A stretch of DNA of 64,000 nt, from NCBI GenBank assembly GCA_025194985.1, contig JAOANE010000054.1, positions 124,001 through 188,000 of the forward strand, in the 5' to 3' direction. Below the pieces are notes generated by a model that saw only the letters and a program-made list of their open reading frames with translations, was not told the origin of the DNA and did no database searches. Source of the DNA: Regnicoccus frigidus (GTDB lineage Bacteria; Cyanobacteriota; Cyanobacteriia; PCC-6307; Cyanobiaceae). Positions within the stretch are counted from its first letter, which is position 1; each line of letters opens with the position of its first letter. Position numbers and translations under genes: made by a program. This document shows, piece after piece, positions 1-7,580 of this stretch.

Positions 1-755
1 TTGCCCAGCTCGATTCAGAGCTGCCGCTGCCGGCCGCCAGTTCGATCAAGACGCCGATCCTCCTGGCCGGCCTCGAAGACCTCGACGCAGGCAAGCTGCG
101 CTGGAACGAACCGCTTCCGCTCACCAAAGAGGTGGTGGGCGGCGGCGCCGGTTGGATGGCCAGCCGGCCGATCGGCACCCGCTTTCCCTTTTATGAAGCG
201 GCCACTGAAATGATCCGGGTCAGTGACAATTCCGCCACCAACTTGTTGATCAAGCGGTTGGGCGGCAAGCTCGCCCTCAACGCCCGCTTTCAGGCCCTGG
301 GCCTGGGCGCCACGGTGGTCAACAACTGGTTGCCCGACCTGGAGGGAACCAACACCACCAGCCCCCATGACCTGGCCCGCTCGATCGCCCTGGTGGATAC
401 CGGCGAAAAGCTCAGTCCCCGCGGCAGGGATCACTTCCGCACGATCATGGGCACGTCCAGAACCAACACCCTGCTACCTCTCGGCTTGCTGGAAGGCCTG
501 GGTAAGGAATCGAGCGATCCCGACAGCGAGCTGCTGGCGAGAGGTGTCACCGTGCTCAACAAGACCGGTGACATCGGCATCGCCTACTCCGATGCCGGCT
601 TGATCGAATTGCCGAATGGCCAGCGCGCTGTCGCCGCCTTCATGGTCAAAGGTCCCTTCAATGACCCCCGATCCGCCGACCTGATTCGGGCCATGGCCGC
701 CGCCGCCAGCCAGACCCTGGTGGGCCGCAGCAGCCCCTCGCCCCAACCCCGTTGA
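1..755 (+). CDS. Serine hydrolase, class A beta-lactamase-like (5' end outside window)
   Basis: Penicillin-recognising serine hydrolase of the class A beta-lactamase fold; the N-terminus lies left of the window and the frame is open from base 3. Three landmark motifs are present in the right order: S-x-x-K (SSIK, bases 39-50) with the nucleophile serine, SDN (222-230) and KTG (561-569). The omega-loop motif E-x-x-L-N of true class A beta-lactamases is not recognisable between SDN and KTG, where the sequence reads NWLPDLEGTNTTSPHDLA. A beta-lactam-hydrolysing role is therefore doubtful, and a cell-wall or general serine hydrolase is equally possible. In this family the protein is usually exported, but the signal peptide would be in the missing part. 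The next gene starts 23 bases after the stop and points the same way. Confidence 0.8.
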   Translation, partial: AQLDSELPLPAASSIKTPILLAGLEDLDAGKLRWNEPLPLTKEVVGGGAGWMASRPIGTRFPFYEAATEMIRVSDNSATNLLIKRLGGKLALNARFQALGLGATVVNNWLPDLEGTNTTSPHDLARSIALVDTGEKLSPRGRDHFRTIMGTSRTNTLLPLGLLEGLGKESSDPDSELLARGVTVLNKTGDIGIAYSDAGLIELPNGQRAVAAFMVKGPFNDPRSADLIRAMAAAASQTLVGRSSPSPQPR

Positions 756-778
756 TTGTCCCGGCTCTGCCTTCCGTC

Positions 779-2248
779 ATGCGCCCTGTCTTGCTGCCCG
801 TTCTCTCCGCCTTGCTGCCGGCCGCTTGGCCGGCGTTGCTCACCCAGCCCGTGCATGCCCAGGCCGTGCTGGCCCAGCAGGCGCCTCCTGCCCCCTTGCT
901 GCGCCGCCAGCAGGTGCGGCCCCTGCCGGGCGGCCTCGACAGGCTCCTGGTTGTCAACGACAACAACCCCGAGCTGATCGTGGAGCCGGGAATCCTGCTC
1001 TCCACCTTCGATGCCAGCGCCGGCCTGGCTGGCCAGCCGTTCGCGGTGCCCTCCGCCCACCTGAACACCCCGATTGAGGGGCATTTCGAGCTGTTCAGCC
1101 ACCACGTCTACGCCGGTAAACCGGAAACGCTCGATTCCACCCTCTGGCTGGGGGTGGTGGCGGCCCCCAGCGGCGCCAAGCCGGTGCGCCTGCGCCTGAT
1201 CAGCGGCTCGACAGCCCTGTCCCAGTCGACCGATCCCGCCCAGCCGGCAGCCCCGTTCCTGCCCCTGCCCGCCCTGCTCCCCCATGACGGCACCTCGGCC
1301 TTCTCGGGGCCGGGAAGCCGGGTGGCCGCCGAGCTGCTCCAGAACAGGCGCAGCCCCCTGCTGGCCCCTGAGTGGCAGCTGCCGGCTGGCCAGCTCACCA
1401 CCCTGGTGGCGCTGCCGATTCCGGTGAAAGGCCTCGATCCCCTCTTGAACGGCCGCAACCTCCAGCTGCGGCTGGAAAGTGATGGGCCGTTGCAGATCGC
1501 CACCCTGGCGGCCCTCGGTGGCGATCAGCCCCCAACGGCCGCCACCTGGGCGAGCCTTTTGAACGGTGGCCTCAGCGCCAAGGAGCACACCCCCACCCCG
1601 CGGGGGAAACCCGGCGGCATCATCTATTCCCGCGTCAGTGGGGTGCAGCAGGGCAGCCGCTGGCGGGGAACTCTCAGCGATCCCTGCGCTTCTGAGCCCT
1701 GCAAGCCCCAGCTCTCGGTGCGCAGCGCGCCGGTGTCCTGGCCGATCAGTTCGCTTGAGCGCGGCAGCCTCGGCACCGGTCAGGTGCAGACGGCGGAACT
1801 CAAGGCCTTCTATCCAGGCACGGCCTGGGCCGCCCATGGCAACTACGGCGTCGAGTACGACCTGCAGATCCCCCTGGTCAACGACACCGACAGCCCCGTG
1901 GCCCTCGATCTGGCGATCGAATCGCCGCGCAAGAGCGACAAGCCGCAAGGCGGGCTGAGCTTCAACGTGGAGACCGCCCGGGCGGTGATGTTCCGCGGCA
2001 CGGTGGAGGTGAGCGGTCTCGATGGTGCGGATGGTCGCCGGGCCGGCCGGCGCTGGTTCCACCTGGTGCAGCGCCAGGGCCAGCAGGGCCCGGCCCTGGG
2101 CCGGATCAGCCTGGATCCTGGCCAACGGCGACAGGTGCGGGTGCGGCTGATCTATCCGGCAGATGCCACCCCACCCCAGGTGCTCACACTGCTGCCGGCA
2201 ACGCCAGCTGTGAAACAATCCGGTTCCGTGCCGGCCCCTCGCCCGTGA
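779..2248 (+). CDS. DUF3370 family exported protein
   Basis: Protein of about 489 residues resembling the cyanobacterial DUF3370 family, whose function is unknown. The ATG at 779 is preferred over an upstream in-frame TTG at 752 because it starts directly with a signal peptide: MRP, a leucine-rich core, then a cleavage-like VHAQA near residue 27. The mature part is rich in beta-strand-forming and glycine/proline-turn segments, with no membrane helix, which suggests a periplasmic or cell-surface protein. Two cysteines lie close together (PCASEPCKPQ) near the middle. The stop overlaps the chlI start by four bases (GTGA), so the two may be co-translated, but no functional link to chlorophyll synthesis is evident. 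Confidence 0.75.
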   Translation: MRPVLLPVLSALLPAAWPALLTQPVHAQAVLAQQAPPAPLLRRQQVRPLPGGLDRLLVVNDNNPELIVEPGILLSTFDASAGLAGQPFAVPSAHLNTPIEGHFELFSHHVYAGKPETLDSTLWLGVVAAPSGAKPVRLRLISGSTALSQSTDPAQPAAPFLPLPALLPHDGTSAFSGPGSRVAAELLQNRRSPLLAPEWQLPAGQLTTLVALPIPVKGLDPLLNGRNLQLRLESDGPLQIATLAALGGDQPPTAATWASLLNGGLSAKEHTPTPRGKPGGIIYSRVSGVQQGSRWRGTLSDPCASEPCKPQLSVRSAPVSWPISSLERGSLGTGQVQTAELKAFYPGTAWAAHGNYGVEYDLQIPLVNDTDSPVALDLAIESPRKSDKPQGGLSFNVETARAVMFRGTVEVSGLDGADGRRAGRRWFHLVQRQGQQGPALGRISLDPGQRRQVRVRLIYPADATPPQVLTLLPATPAVKQSGSVPAPRP

Positions 2249-3333
2249 GTCTGAAGCGCCAACGCAGGGTGTTCCCCTTCACCGCCATCGTCGGTCAGGA
2301 GGAGATGAAGCTCGCCCTGCTGCTCAACGTGATCGATCCACGCATCGGCGGGGTGATGATCATGGGCGACCGGGGCACGGGCAAATCGACCACGATCCGG
2401 GCCCTGGCTGACCTGCTGCCGGAGATCGACGTCGTCGCCGGCGACCCCTACAACAGCTCACCGACCGACCCCGATCTCCAGAGCGCCGAAGTGCGGGCTC
2501 GGGCGGAGAGCGGCGAGACGCTGCCGATCGAGCCCCGCCAGGTGCCGATGGTGGACCTGCCGCTGGGGGCCACGGAAGATCGCCTCTGCGGCACCATCGA
2601 CATCGAGAAAGCTCTCAGTGAGGGGGTCCGGGCGTTTGAGCCGGGGCTGCTGGCCAAGGCGAACCGCGGCCTGCTTTACGTCGATGAGGTGAATCTCCTC
2701 GACGACCATCTCGTGGATGTGCTGCTGGATTCCGCCGCCTCGGGCTGGAACACGGTGGAGCGCGAGGGGGTGTCGGTGCGTCACCCCGCCCGCTTCGTGC
2801 TGATCGGCTCCGGCAATCCCGAGGAGGGCGAACTCCGCCCCCAGCTGCTCGACCGTTTCGGCATGAGCGTGGAGGTGCGCACCGTGCGCGACGCCGAGCT
2901 GCGGGTGCAGGTGGTGGATCAGCGCACCAGCTTCGACGCCGATCCCGAGGGCTTCAACAGCACCCATCTGGCCAGCCAGGAGGCCCTGCAGGAGCGGGCG
3001 GTGCAGGCCCAGCACTTGCTTCCTTCGGTTCAGATCGATGACGATCTGCGCCTTCGCATCTCCTCGGTCTGCGGCGAACTGGATGTGGATGGCCTGCGCG
3101 GTGACATCGTGATCAACCGGGCGTCGCGGGCCTTGGCCGCCTTCGAAGGGCGCAGCGAGGTGAGTGACGACGACGTCGCCCGGGTGGTGGCCTGCTGCCT
3201 GCGCCACCGCCTGCGCAAGGACCCCCTGGAGCAGATCGATTCCGGTGACCGGGTGATCAAGATGTTCTGCAAGGTGTTTGAGCGCGGCGAACCCAGCGAT
3301 CGCAGCGCTTTCCAGCTGGCCCTGGCCGGCTGA
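2245..3333 (+). CDS. chlI: Magnesium chelatase ATPase subunit I
   Basis: AAA+ ATPase subunit of Mg-chelatase, which with ChlD and ChlH inserts Mg2+ into protoporphyrin IX at the branch point to chlorophyll. The length of 362 residues is normal. Walker A is GDRGTGKST (residues 41-49), Walker B LLYVDEVN (143-150) and the arginine-finger region RPQLLDRFG lies near residue 200; the C-terminal helical domain is complete. The GTG start at 2245 overlaps the DUF3370 stop in a GTGA arrangement. ruvC follows after six bases, so chlI probably shares a transcript with ruvC and the folate gene behind it. chlD and chlH are not in the window. Confidence 0.96.
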   Translation: MSLKRQRRVFPFTAIVGQEEMKLALLLNVIDPRIGGVMIMGDRGTGKSTTIRALADLLPEIDVVAGDPYNSSPTDPDLQSAEVRARAESGETLPIEPRQVPMVDLPLGATEDRLCGTIDIEKALSEGVRAFEPGLLAKANRGLLYVDEVNLLDDHLVDVLLDSAASGWNTVEREGVSVRHPARFVLIGSGNPEEGELRPQLLDRFGMSVEVRTVRDAELRVQVVDQRTSFDADPEGFNSTHLASQEALQERAVQAQHLLPSVQIDDDLRLRISSVCGELDVDGLRGDIVINRASRALAAFEGRSEVSDDDVARVVACCLRHRLRKDPLEQIDSGDRVIKMFCKVFERGEPSDRSAFQLALAG

Positions 3334-3339
3334 GATGGG

Positions 3340-3801
3340 ATGCGGATCCTCGGCATCGATCCCGGTCTGGCCCGGGTGGGCTACGGCCTGATCGACACCG
3401 GTCCGCCCCAGAGCCTGGTCGACTGCGGCATGATCCAGACCGCTGCCGGCCAGCCCGAGGGCGATCGGCTCGTGGAGATCGCCCGGGATCTGCGCTGGAT
3501 TGTGCGGCGCTGGCGTCCGCAGCTGGCCTCGGTGGAGAAGTTCTTTTTCTATCGCTCCAGCACCACCATTTCAGTTGTGCAGGCCCGGGGGGTGGTGATG
3601 ATGACCCTGGCCCGGCTGCGGGTGCCGGTGGTGGAGTTTCCGCCGATGCAGATCAAGCTGGCCCTCACAGGCTCGGGCCATGCCGATAAGCAGGAGGTGC
3701 TCGAAGCGGTGATGCGGGAGCTGGCGCTGGAGCTGCCGCCGCGGCCGGATGATGCCGCCGATGCCCTGGCCGTGGCCTTAACCGGTTGGTTTCAGCGGTG
3801 A
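3340..3801 (+). CDS. ruvC: Crossover junction endodeoxyribonuclease RuvC
   Basis: Holliday-junction resolvase acting with RuvAB at the end of homologous recombination. It is 153 residues long with the RNase H-like catalytic acidic residues visible: D7 in LGIDPG, E66 in VEKFFF, and the D138/D141 pair in PDDAADALAV. The start ATG at 3340 follows chlI by six bases and the stop overlaps the next gene by four bases (GTGA). An FFFYRSSTT segment after E66 matches the family's DNA-contacting region. ruvA and ruvB are not nearby, as is common in cyanobacteria. Confidence 0.95.
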   Translation: MRILGIDPGLARVGYGLIDTGPPQSLVDCGMIQTAAGQPEGDRLVEIARDLRWIVRRWRPQLASVEKFFFYRSSTTISVVQARGVVMMTLARLRVPVVEFPPMQIKLALTGSGHADKQEVLEAVMRELALELPPRPDDAADALAVALTGWFQR

Positions 3802-4454
3802 GCGACAGGCTGCCGCCATTCCCGGAGCTGCCGCCACCCCCGCCGCTCTCGGCCGGAAAACCGGCCTGGCGCCGCCACTGGCGCAGGCGCCGCCTCGCTC
3901 TCCATGGGGCCGCCCAGGGGCCGTTGCTGGCCGCGGCGATCCGCCAGCTGCCGCCGCTGCTGCCCCCACATACCCGGCTGGGGCTCTACTGGCCCCTCGC
4001 CGGTGAAGCCGATCTGCGCGGCCTGGCGGAGCCCCTGCCCGCCCGCCTCGCCCTGCCTGCTATCCGGGCTGGAGCGGCCGGGCGGGTGTTGCGCTACGAG
4101 GCCTGGGACCCCAAGCAGCCCCTGGTGGCAGACGCCTGCGGCATTCCGGCCCCGGCGGAATGTCCGGGGGCGGAGCTCTCTCCAGGCGATCTGGCCCTGC
4201 TGCTGGTGCCGGCCCTGGCCTTCGATGGCTGTGGCTTCCGGCTCGGCTCGGGCGGCGGCTGGTACGACCGTCTGCGCAGCGACCGGGCCTGGCGCGCCGT
4301 TCCAGCGGTGATCGTGGCCCCAGGCGGTTGCCAGGTGGAGACCCTGCCGCGCGATCCCTGGGACCTGCCCTTCGATGGCTGGCTGAGCGAGCTGGGCCTG
4401 GAATGGTTTCAACCTGTTGAGGCTTGTGCCGACGGGTCGCCAGCCGGGGCCTGA
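3798..4454 (+). CDS. 5-formyltetrahydrofolate cyclo-ligase
   Basis: ATP-dependent enzyme that converts 5-formyl-THF to 5,10-methenyl-THF and returns stored folate to one-carbon metabolism. The hallmark glycine-rich substrate/ATP motif GSGGGWYDR (family form GxGxGYYDR) is present in the C-terminal half, and an N-terminal basic patch WRRHWRRRR corresponds to the family's first ATP-contact region. The length is about 218 residues. The GTG at 3798 overlaps the ruvC stop (GTGA); a TTG at 3786 would add four residues. A proline-rich stretch (PPFPELPPPPPL) at the N-terminus is an extra feature. The C-terminus beyond the fold looks unstructured. Confidence 0.88.
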   Translation: MSDRLPPFPELPPPPPLSAGKPAWRRHWRRRRLALHGAAQGPLLAAAIRQLPPLLPPHTRLGLYWPLAGEADLRGLAEPLPARLALPAIRAGAAGRVLRYEAWDPKQPLVADACGIPAPAECPGAELSPGDLALLLVPALAFDGCGFRLGSGGGWYDRLRSDRAWRAVPAVIVAPGGCQVETLPRDPWDLPFDGWLSELGLEWFQPVEACADGSPAGA

Positions 4455-4529
4455 TTTGCCAGGATCACGGTCTGCGACCTTCTCCGCTTTGACCGTTTCC
4501 GCGAATTCGTCGTTCAGCACCCAAGCGTT

Positions 4530-4694
4530 TCATTCCGCATCCCCAGCGGGCCAACGGCCCTCCCCAGCTGTTCGGGCTGGGTCGCGGCCCGCGAGCAATG
4601 GTTCGATGCCGGAACGGGTGATGGCCTCGGAGCTGGGCCAGCGCTCCCAGCCGAGCGAAGCGCTTTCGATGATGGTGAGCTCGATGGTGCGCAT
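4530..4694 (-). CDS. Small hypothetical protein (54 aa) in an otherwise empty gap
   Basis: The gap 4455-4839 holds no large gene. Within it a leftward ATG frame of 54 residues begins MRTIELTIIESASLGWERW and continues to a TGA at 4530-4532. Third-position GC preference looks like that of neighbouring genes, and the start resembles a beta-strand followed by a helix. No strong ribosome binding site is visible upstream. I do not recognise the family. It could be a real small gene or a chance frame; overlapping longer frames in the same place have less natural composition. Confidence 0.35.
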   Translation of the reverse strand: MRTIELTIIESASLGWERWPSSEAITRSGIEPLLAGRDPARTAGEGRWPAGDAE

Positions 4695-4839
4695 GGTGCA
4701 GGCTGGCAAAGGTCAATCGGCCGGCAGCCGCTGGTCTGCATCTTGAACAGCGTTTAGCTTTGGCCTCCAGACCCAGAAACTGCTGAACCCGGTCCGGGGT
4801 TTTGTGGTCAGGTCACCCCTTTGACGTGGCGCCAACACC

Positions 4840-5358
4840 ATGACTTATCTCCACCCATCCCTGCGGCGCTGGCCTTCCCTGGCCGCAGCAACGGCGTTGT
4901 TGCTGAGCGTGGGCCTGCCGCAGCGGGCCACAGCCCATGCCATCGAGAGCAGCCTGGAGCGGCTGCAATCCCTGCGCGAAGACCTGGTGCTGGAGAGTCG
5001 CTTCTCCAATGGCGAGCCTGTTGTTGGCGCCGGCGTGCGCCTGGTGGCTCCCGGTGGTGGCACGTCTGTTGAGCTGGGCCAGATCGATGCTGAGGGCCGG
5101 CTGTCCTTCAAGCTCCCTGACCAGGCCGATGGCACCTGGGAGCTGGAAGTGGATGGGGGCCCCGGCCACCGCGATTTTCTGGACCTGCCCGTGCAGGGAG
5201 GCCGGATCCAGCTCGATCAGGTCAGTGAAACCCCCTTGCCGGCCCGCTCCCCCCTGACCTCGCCGGCCCTTGGCTCCGTGCTGCTGCTCGGTGGCATCGG
5301 CAGCCTCGGCTGGCTGCTCGCCGGTTTGGCCGGCTGGCGTTTCCGCTCACGGCGCTGA
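4840..5358 (+). CDS. Exported, membrane-anchored Ig-like protein of unknown function
   Basis: 172-residue protein with three visible parts: a signal peptide ending about residue 32 (RATAHA), a beta-rich domain with GVRLVAPGG and DAEGRLSFKL stretches typical of small Ig-like or transthyretin-like modules, and a C-terminal transmembrane helix (about residues 144-167) followed by WRFRSRR. This predicts a periplasm-facing domain held in the membrane by its C-terminus. Similar modules occur in proteins near nickel/cobalt transporters, but none is adjacent here. The stop shares one base with the sufE start, suggesting co-translation. Confidence 0.7.
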   Translation: MTYLHPSLRRWPSLAAATALLLSVGLPQRATAHAIESSLERLQSLREDLVLESRFSNGEPVVGAGVRLVAPGGGTSVELGQIDAEGRLSFKLPDQADGTWELEVDGGPGHRDFLDLPVQGGRIQLDQVSETPLPARSPLTSPALGSVLLLGGIGSLGWLLAGLAGWRFRSRR

Positions 5359-5783
5359 TGGCCACCGGCAGCGAAGCTCTCGATCAGATCGTTGATCGCC
5401 TGCGTGACACCAAGGATCCGAAGCGGCGTTACGAATACGTGCTCTGGCTGGCCCGCAAGCTCGATCCCTTGCCCGAGGAGTTCCGTCAGGACTCGGTCAA
5501 GGTGCGCGGTTGCGTCTCCCAGGTGTTTGTGGTGGGGCAGCTGCAGGAGGGCCGGCTCCACTGGCAGGGGGATTCCGACGCCCTGATCACCAAGGGATTG
5601 CTGGCGTTGCTGATGACCGGGCTCGAGGGCCTCACGCCCGCGCAGGTCAGCGGCCTGGATCCCTCCTTCCTCACCGACACCGGCCTGCAGGCCAGCCTCA
5701 CCCCCTCGCGGGCCAACGGCTTCCTCAACATCCTCAAGATGATGCAATCCCAGGCAGCGGCGCTCCAACCGGCTGATTTCTAG
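5358..5783 (+). CDS. sufE: SufE cysteine desulfuration protein
   Basis: Sulfur acceptor that takes persulfide sulfur from the cysteine desulfurase SufS and passes it to the SUF scaffold for Fe-S cluster assembly. The length of 141 residues is typical. The acceptor cysteine is C52 in VRGCVSQVFV. The DSVKVRGC lead-in and the PSRANGFLNILKMM motif near the C-terminus are family signatures. It overlaps the preceding membrane-protein gene by one base and precedes homoserine dehydrogenase by 27 bases. sufBCDS are not in the window. Confidence 0.93.
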   Translation: MATGSEALDQIVDRLRDTKDPKRRYEYVLWLARKLDPLPEEFRQDSVKVRGCVSQVFVVGQLQEGRLHWQGDSDALITKGLLALLMTGLEGLTPAQVSGLDPSFLTDTGLQASLTPSRANGFLNILKMMQSQAAALQPADF

Positions 5784-5810
5784 GATCAGCGGTTTCGTGG
5801 CGATCCAGGC

Positions 5811-7115
5811 ATGACCATCGGCATCGGATTGCTTGGTCTTGGCACCGTGGGTGCCGGCGTTGCCGAGATCCTCTCCACCCCAGCTGGTCGCCATCCGCTG
5901 GTGGCTGAACTCCAGCTGCAGCGGGTGGCGGTGCGCGATCTTGGGCGCTCCAGGCCGATCGCCCTGGCTGCCGAGCTGTTCACCACCGACCCGGCCCTGG
6001 TGGTCAACGATCCCGCCGTCGACATTGTCGTGGAGGTGATCGGCGGCCTCGAGCCCGCCCGCAGCCTGATTCTGATGGCGATCGCCGCCGGTAAATCCGT
6101 GGTCACCGCCAACAAGGCGGTGATCGCCCGCCACGGCGAGGAGATCGCCGCGGCCGCAGCGGCGCGGGGCGTCTATGTGTTGATCGAGGCGGCGGTGGGT
6201 GGTGGCATCCCGATCATCGAACCCCTGAAGCAGTCGTTGGGGGGGAACCGGCTGCGCCGGGTGAGCGGCATCATCAACGGCACCACCAACTACATCCTCA
6301 GCCGGATGGAAAGCGAAGGGGCGGCCTACGCCACGGTGCTGGCCGATGCCCAGGCGCTGGGGTATGCCGAAGCCGACCCTGCCGCCGATGTGGAGGGGGG
6401 CGATGCGGCCGACAAAATCGCCATCCTCGCCAGCCTTGCCTACGGCGGTGCTGTGGATCGCGCCGCCATCCCTGCCGATGGGATCAGCGGCCTGGAGATT
6501 CGCGATGTGCGCTACGCCGCCCAGCTCGGCTACTGCGTGAAGCTGCTGGCGGTGGCCGAAAGCCTCGGCACCGATCCCGATGGCAGCGAGCAACTGGATG
6601 TGCGTGTCCACCCCACCTTGATCCCCAAGGACCACCCCCTGGCCGGGGTGCATGGGGTCAATAACGCGATCCTGGTGGAAGGCGAACCGATCGGCCGGGT
6701 GATGTTCTACGGACCCGGTGCCGGCGCTGGCCCCACGGCCTCCGCCGTGGTCGCCGACATCCTCAACATCGCCGGCATCCAGAAGGTGGGTGGCGTCGGG
6801 GGAGGGCTCGATCCTTTGCTGGCGGCTGGCCGTTGGCGGCGCTGCCGTCTGGTCGATCCAGCCACCACCCGCCACCGCAACTATCTGCGGCTGCAGACCA
6901 GCGATCAGGCGGGGGTGATCGGCCTGATCGGGCGCTGCTTCGGTGCTGAGGATGTCTCGATCCAATCGATCGTGCAGCTCGAGGCGGCGGCGGGCAGGGC
7001 CGAAATCGTGGTGATCACCCATGAGGTGCCCGAAGCCCGTTTCCGGACTGCCCTCGCCGCCATTGCCGCCCTTCCCGATGTACGCAGCGTGGCCGCCTGC
7101 CTGCGCACGCTCTGA
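5811..7115 (+). CDS. hom: Homoserine dehydrogenase
   Basis: Reduces L-aspartate semialdehyde to L-homoserine with NAD(P)H, the branch toward threonine, methionine and isoleucine. It is 434 residues long with an N-terminal Rossmann nucleotide site (GLLGLGTVGAGV, residues 6-17), a catalytic domain containing GIINGTTNYIL and the YAEADPAADVEGGDAADK stretch with the conserved acidic and lysine residues, and a C-terminal ACT regulatory domain from about residue 350 (RNYLRLQTSDQAGV). The ACT domain suggests threonine feedback control as in the monofunctional enzymes. No aspartokinase is fused. Confidence 0.96.
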   Translation: MTIGIGLLGLGTVGAGVAEILSTPAGRHPLVAELQLQRVAVRDLGRSRPIALAAELFTTDPALVVNDPAVDIVVEVIGGLEPARSLILMAIAAGKSVVTANKAVIARHGEEIAAAAAARGVYVLIEAAVGGGIPIIEPLKQSLGGNRLRRVSGIINGTTNYILSRMESEGAAYATVLADAQALGYAEADPAADVEGGDAADKIAILASLAYGGAVDRAAIPADGISGLEIRDVRYAAQLGYCVKLLAVAESLGTDPDGSEQLDVRVHPTLIPKDHPLAGVHGVNNAILVEGEPIGRVMFYGPGAGAGPTASAVVADILNIAGIQKVGGVGGGLDPLLAAGRWRRCRLVDPATTRHRNYLRLQTSDQAGVIGLIGRCFGAEDVSIQSIVQLEAAAGRAEIVVITHEVPEARFRTALAAIAALPDVRSVAACLRTL

Positions 7116-7290
7116 GCTCAGCTTCGGCGGCAAGCCTGCCGCTCCAGGCGTTCCAATCGTCGGCATCCCCTGACCGCCCCGCAAGGCTGTTCATGCCGAA
7201 CGTCAGAACCTGTTTCGGCGCGGAACCCTTGGCCCAGTTCATTCCGTTTCTTCTGCCTCCCCGATCCTTCCGGTTCTCCGCTTCCGTTCC

Positions 7291-7542
7291 ATGACTCTTC
7301 AGCAGGGTGACCGCATTCACCTGGCCCCAGGCCAGGCCAGCCATCAAGCCAGCAGCCTCTCCAGCCGTTCAGGCAGCGATGAACCCGTGTACCAGGTGAT
7401 CTCCGTGGATCTGACCCATCAGCGCTGCTGGGTTCGCCATTGGCCCCTGGCACGGCATGGCTCTCCGGTCTTTGAGGTCTCACTCAGCCAGGTGCTTGAC
7501 CTCCACCAGCTCCACCCCCAGACGTGTCAGTCACGGTCTTGA
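7291..7542 (+). CDS. Small hypothetical protein (83 aa)
   Basis: 83-residue soluble protein starting at the ATG at 7291. It is predicted to be a small beta-rich fold, with hydrophobic alternation in VYQVISVDLTHQRCWVRHWP and FEVSLSQVLDLHQL. No membrane segment or known catalytic motif is seen. Composition and codon use match the neighbours, which argues for a genuine gene. The 175 bases upstream, back to the homoserine dehydrogenase stop, contain no other recognisable feature. Function unknown. Confidence 0.6.
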   Translation: MTLQQGDRIHLAPGQASHQASSLSSRSGSDEPVYQVISVDLTHQRCWVRHWPLARHGSPVFEVSLSQVLDLHQLHPQTCQSRS

Positions 7543-7580
7543 ATGGCCTGCACTGATTCCCGGGGTTCGTCGTCGTCGGC

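Noticed and set aside
584..2218. Long open frame on the - strand (about 544 codons) across the DUF3370 gene
   Set aside because: Mirror of a GC-rich gene. No signal peptide or domain logic, rich in Gly/Arg/Gln, while the + strand frame has a signal peptide and family resemblance.
5217..7184. Long - strand frame (about 655 codons) across sufE and homoserine dehydrogenase
   Set aside because: The + strand carries two unmistakable enzymes; the antisense product is low-complexity His/Gly/Asp-rich.
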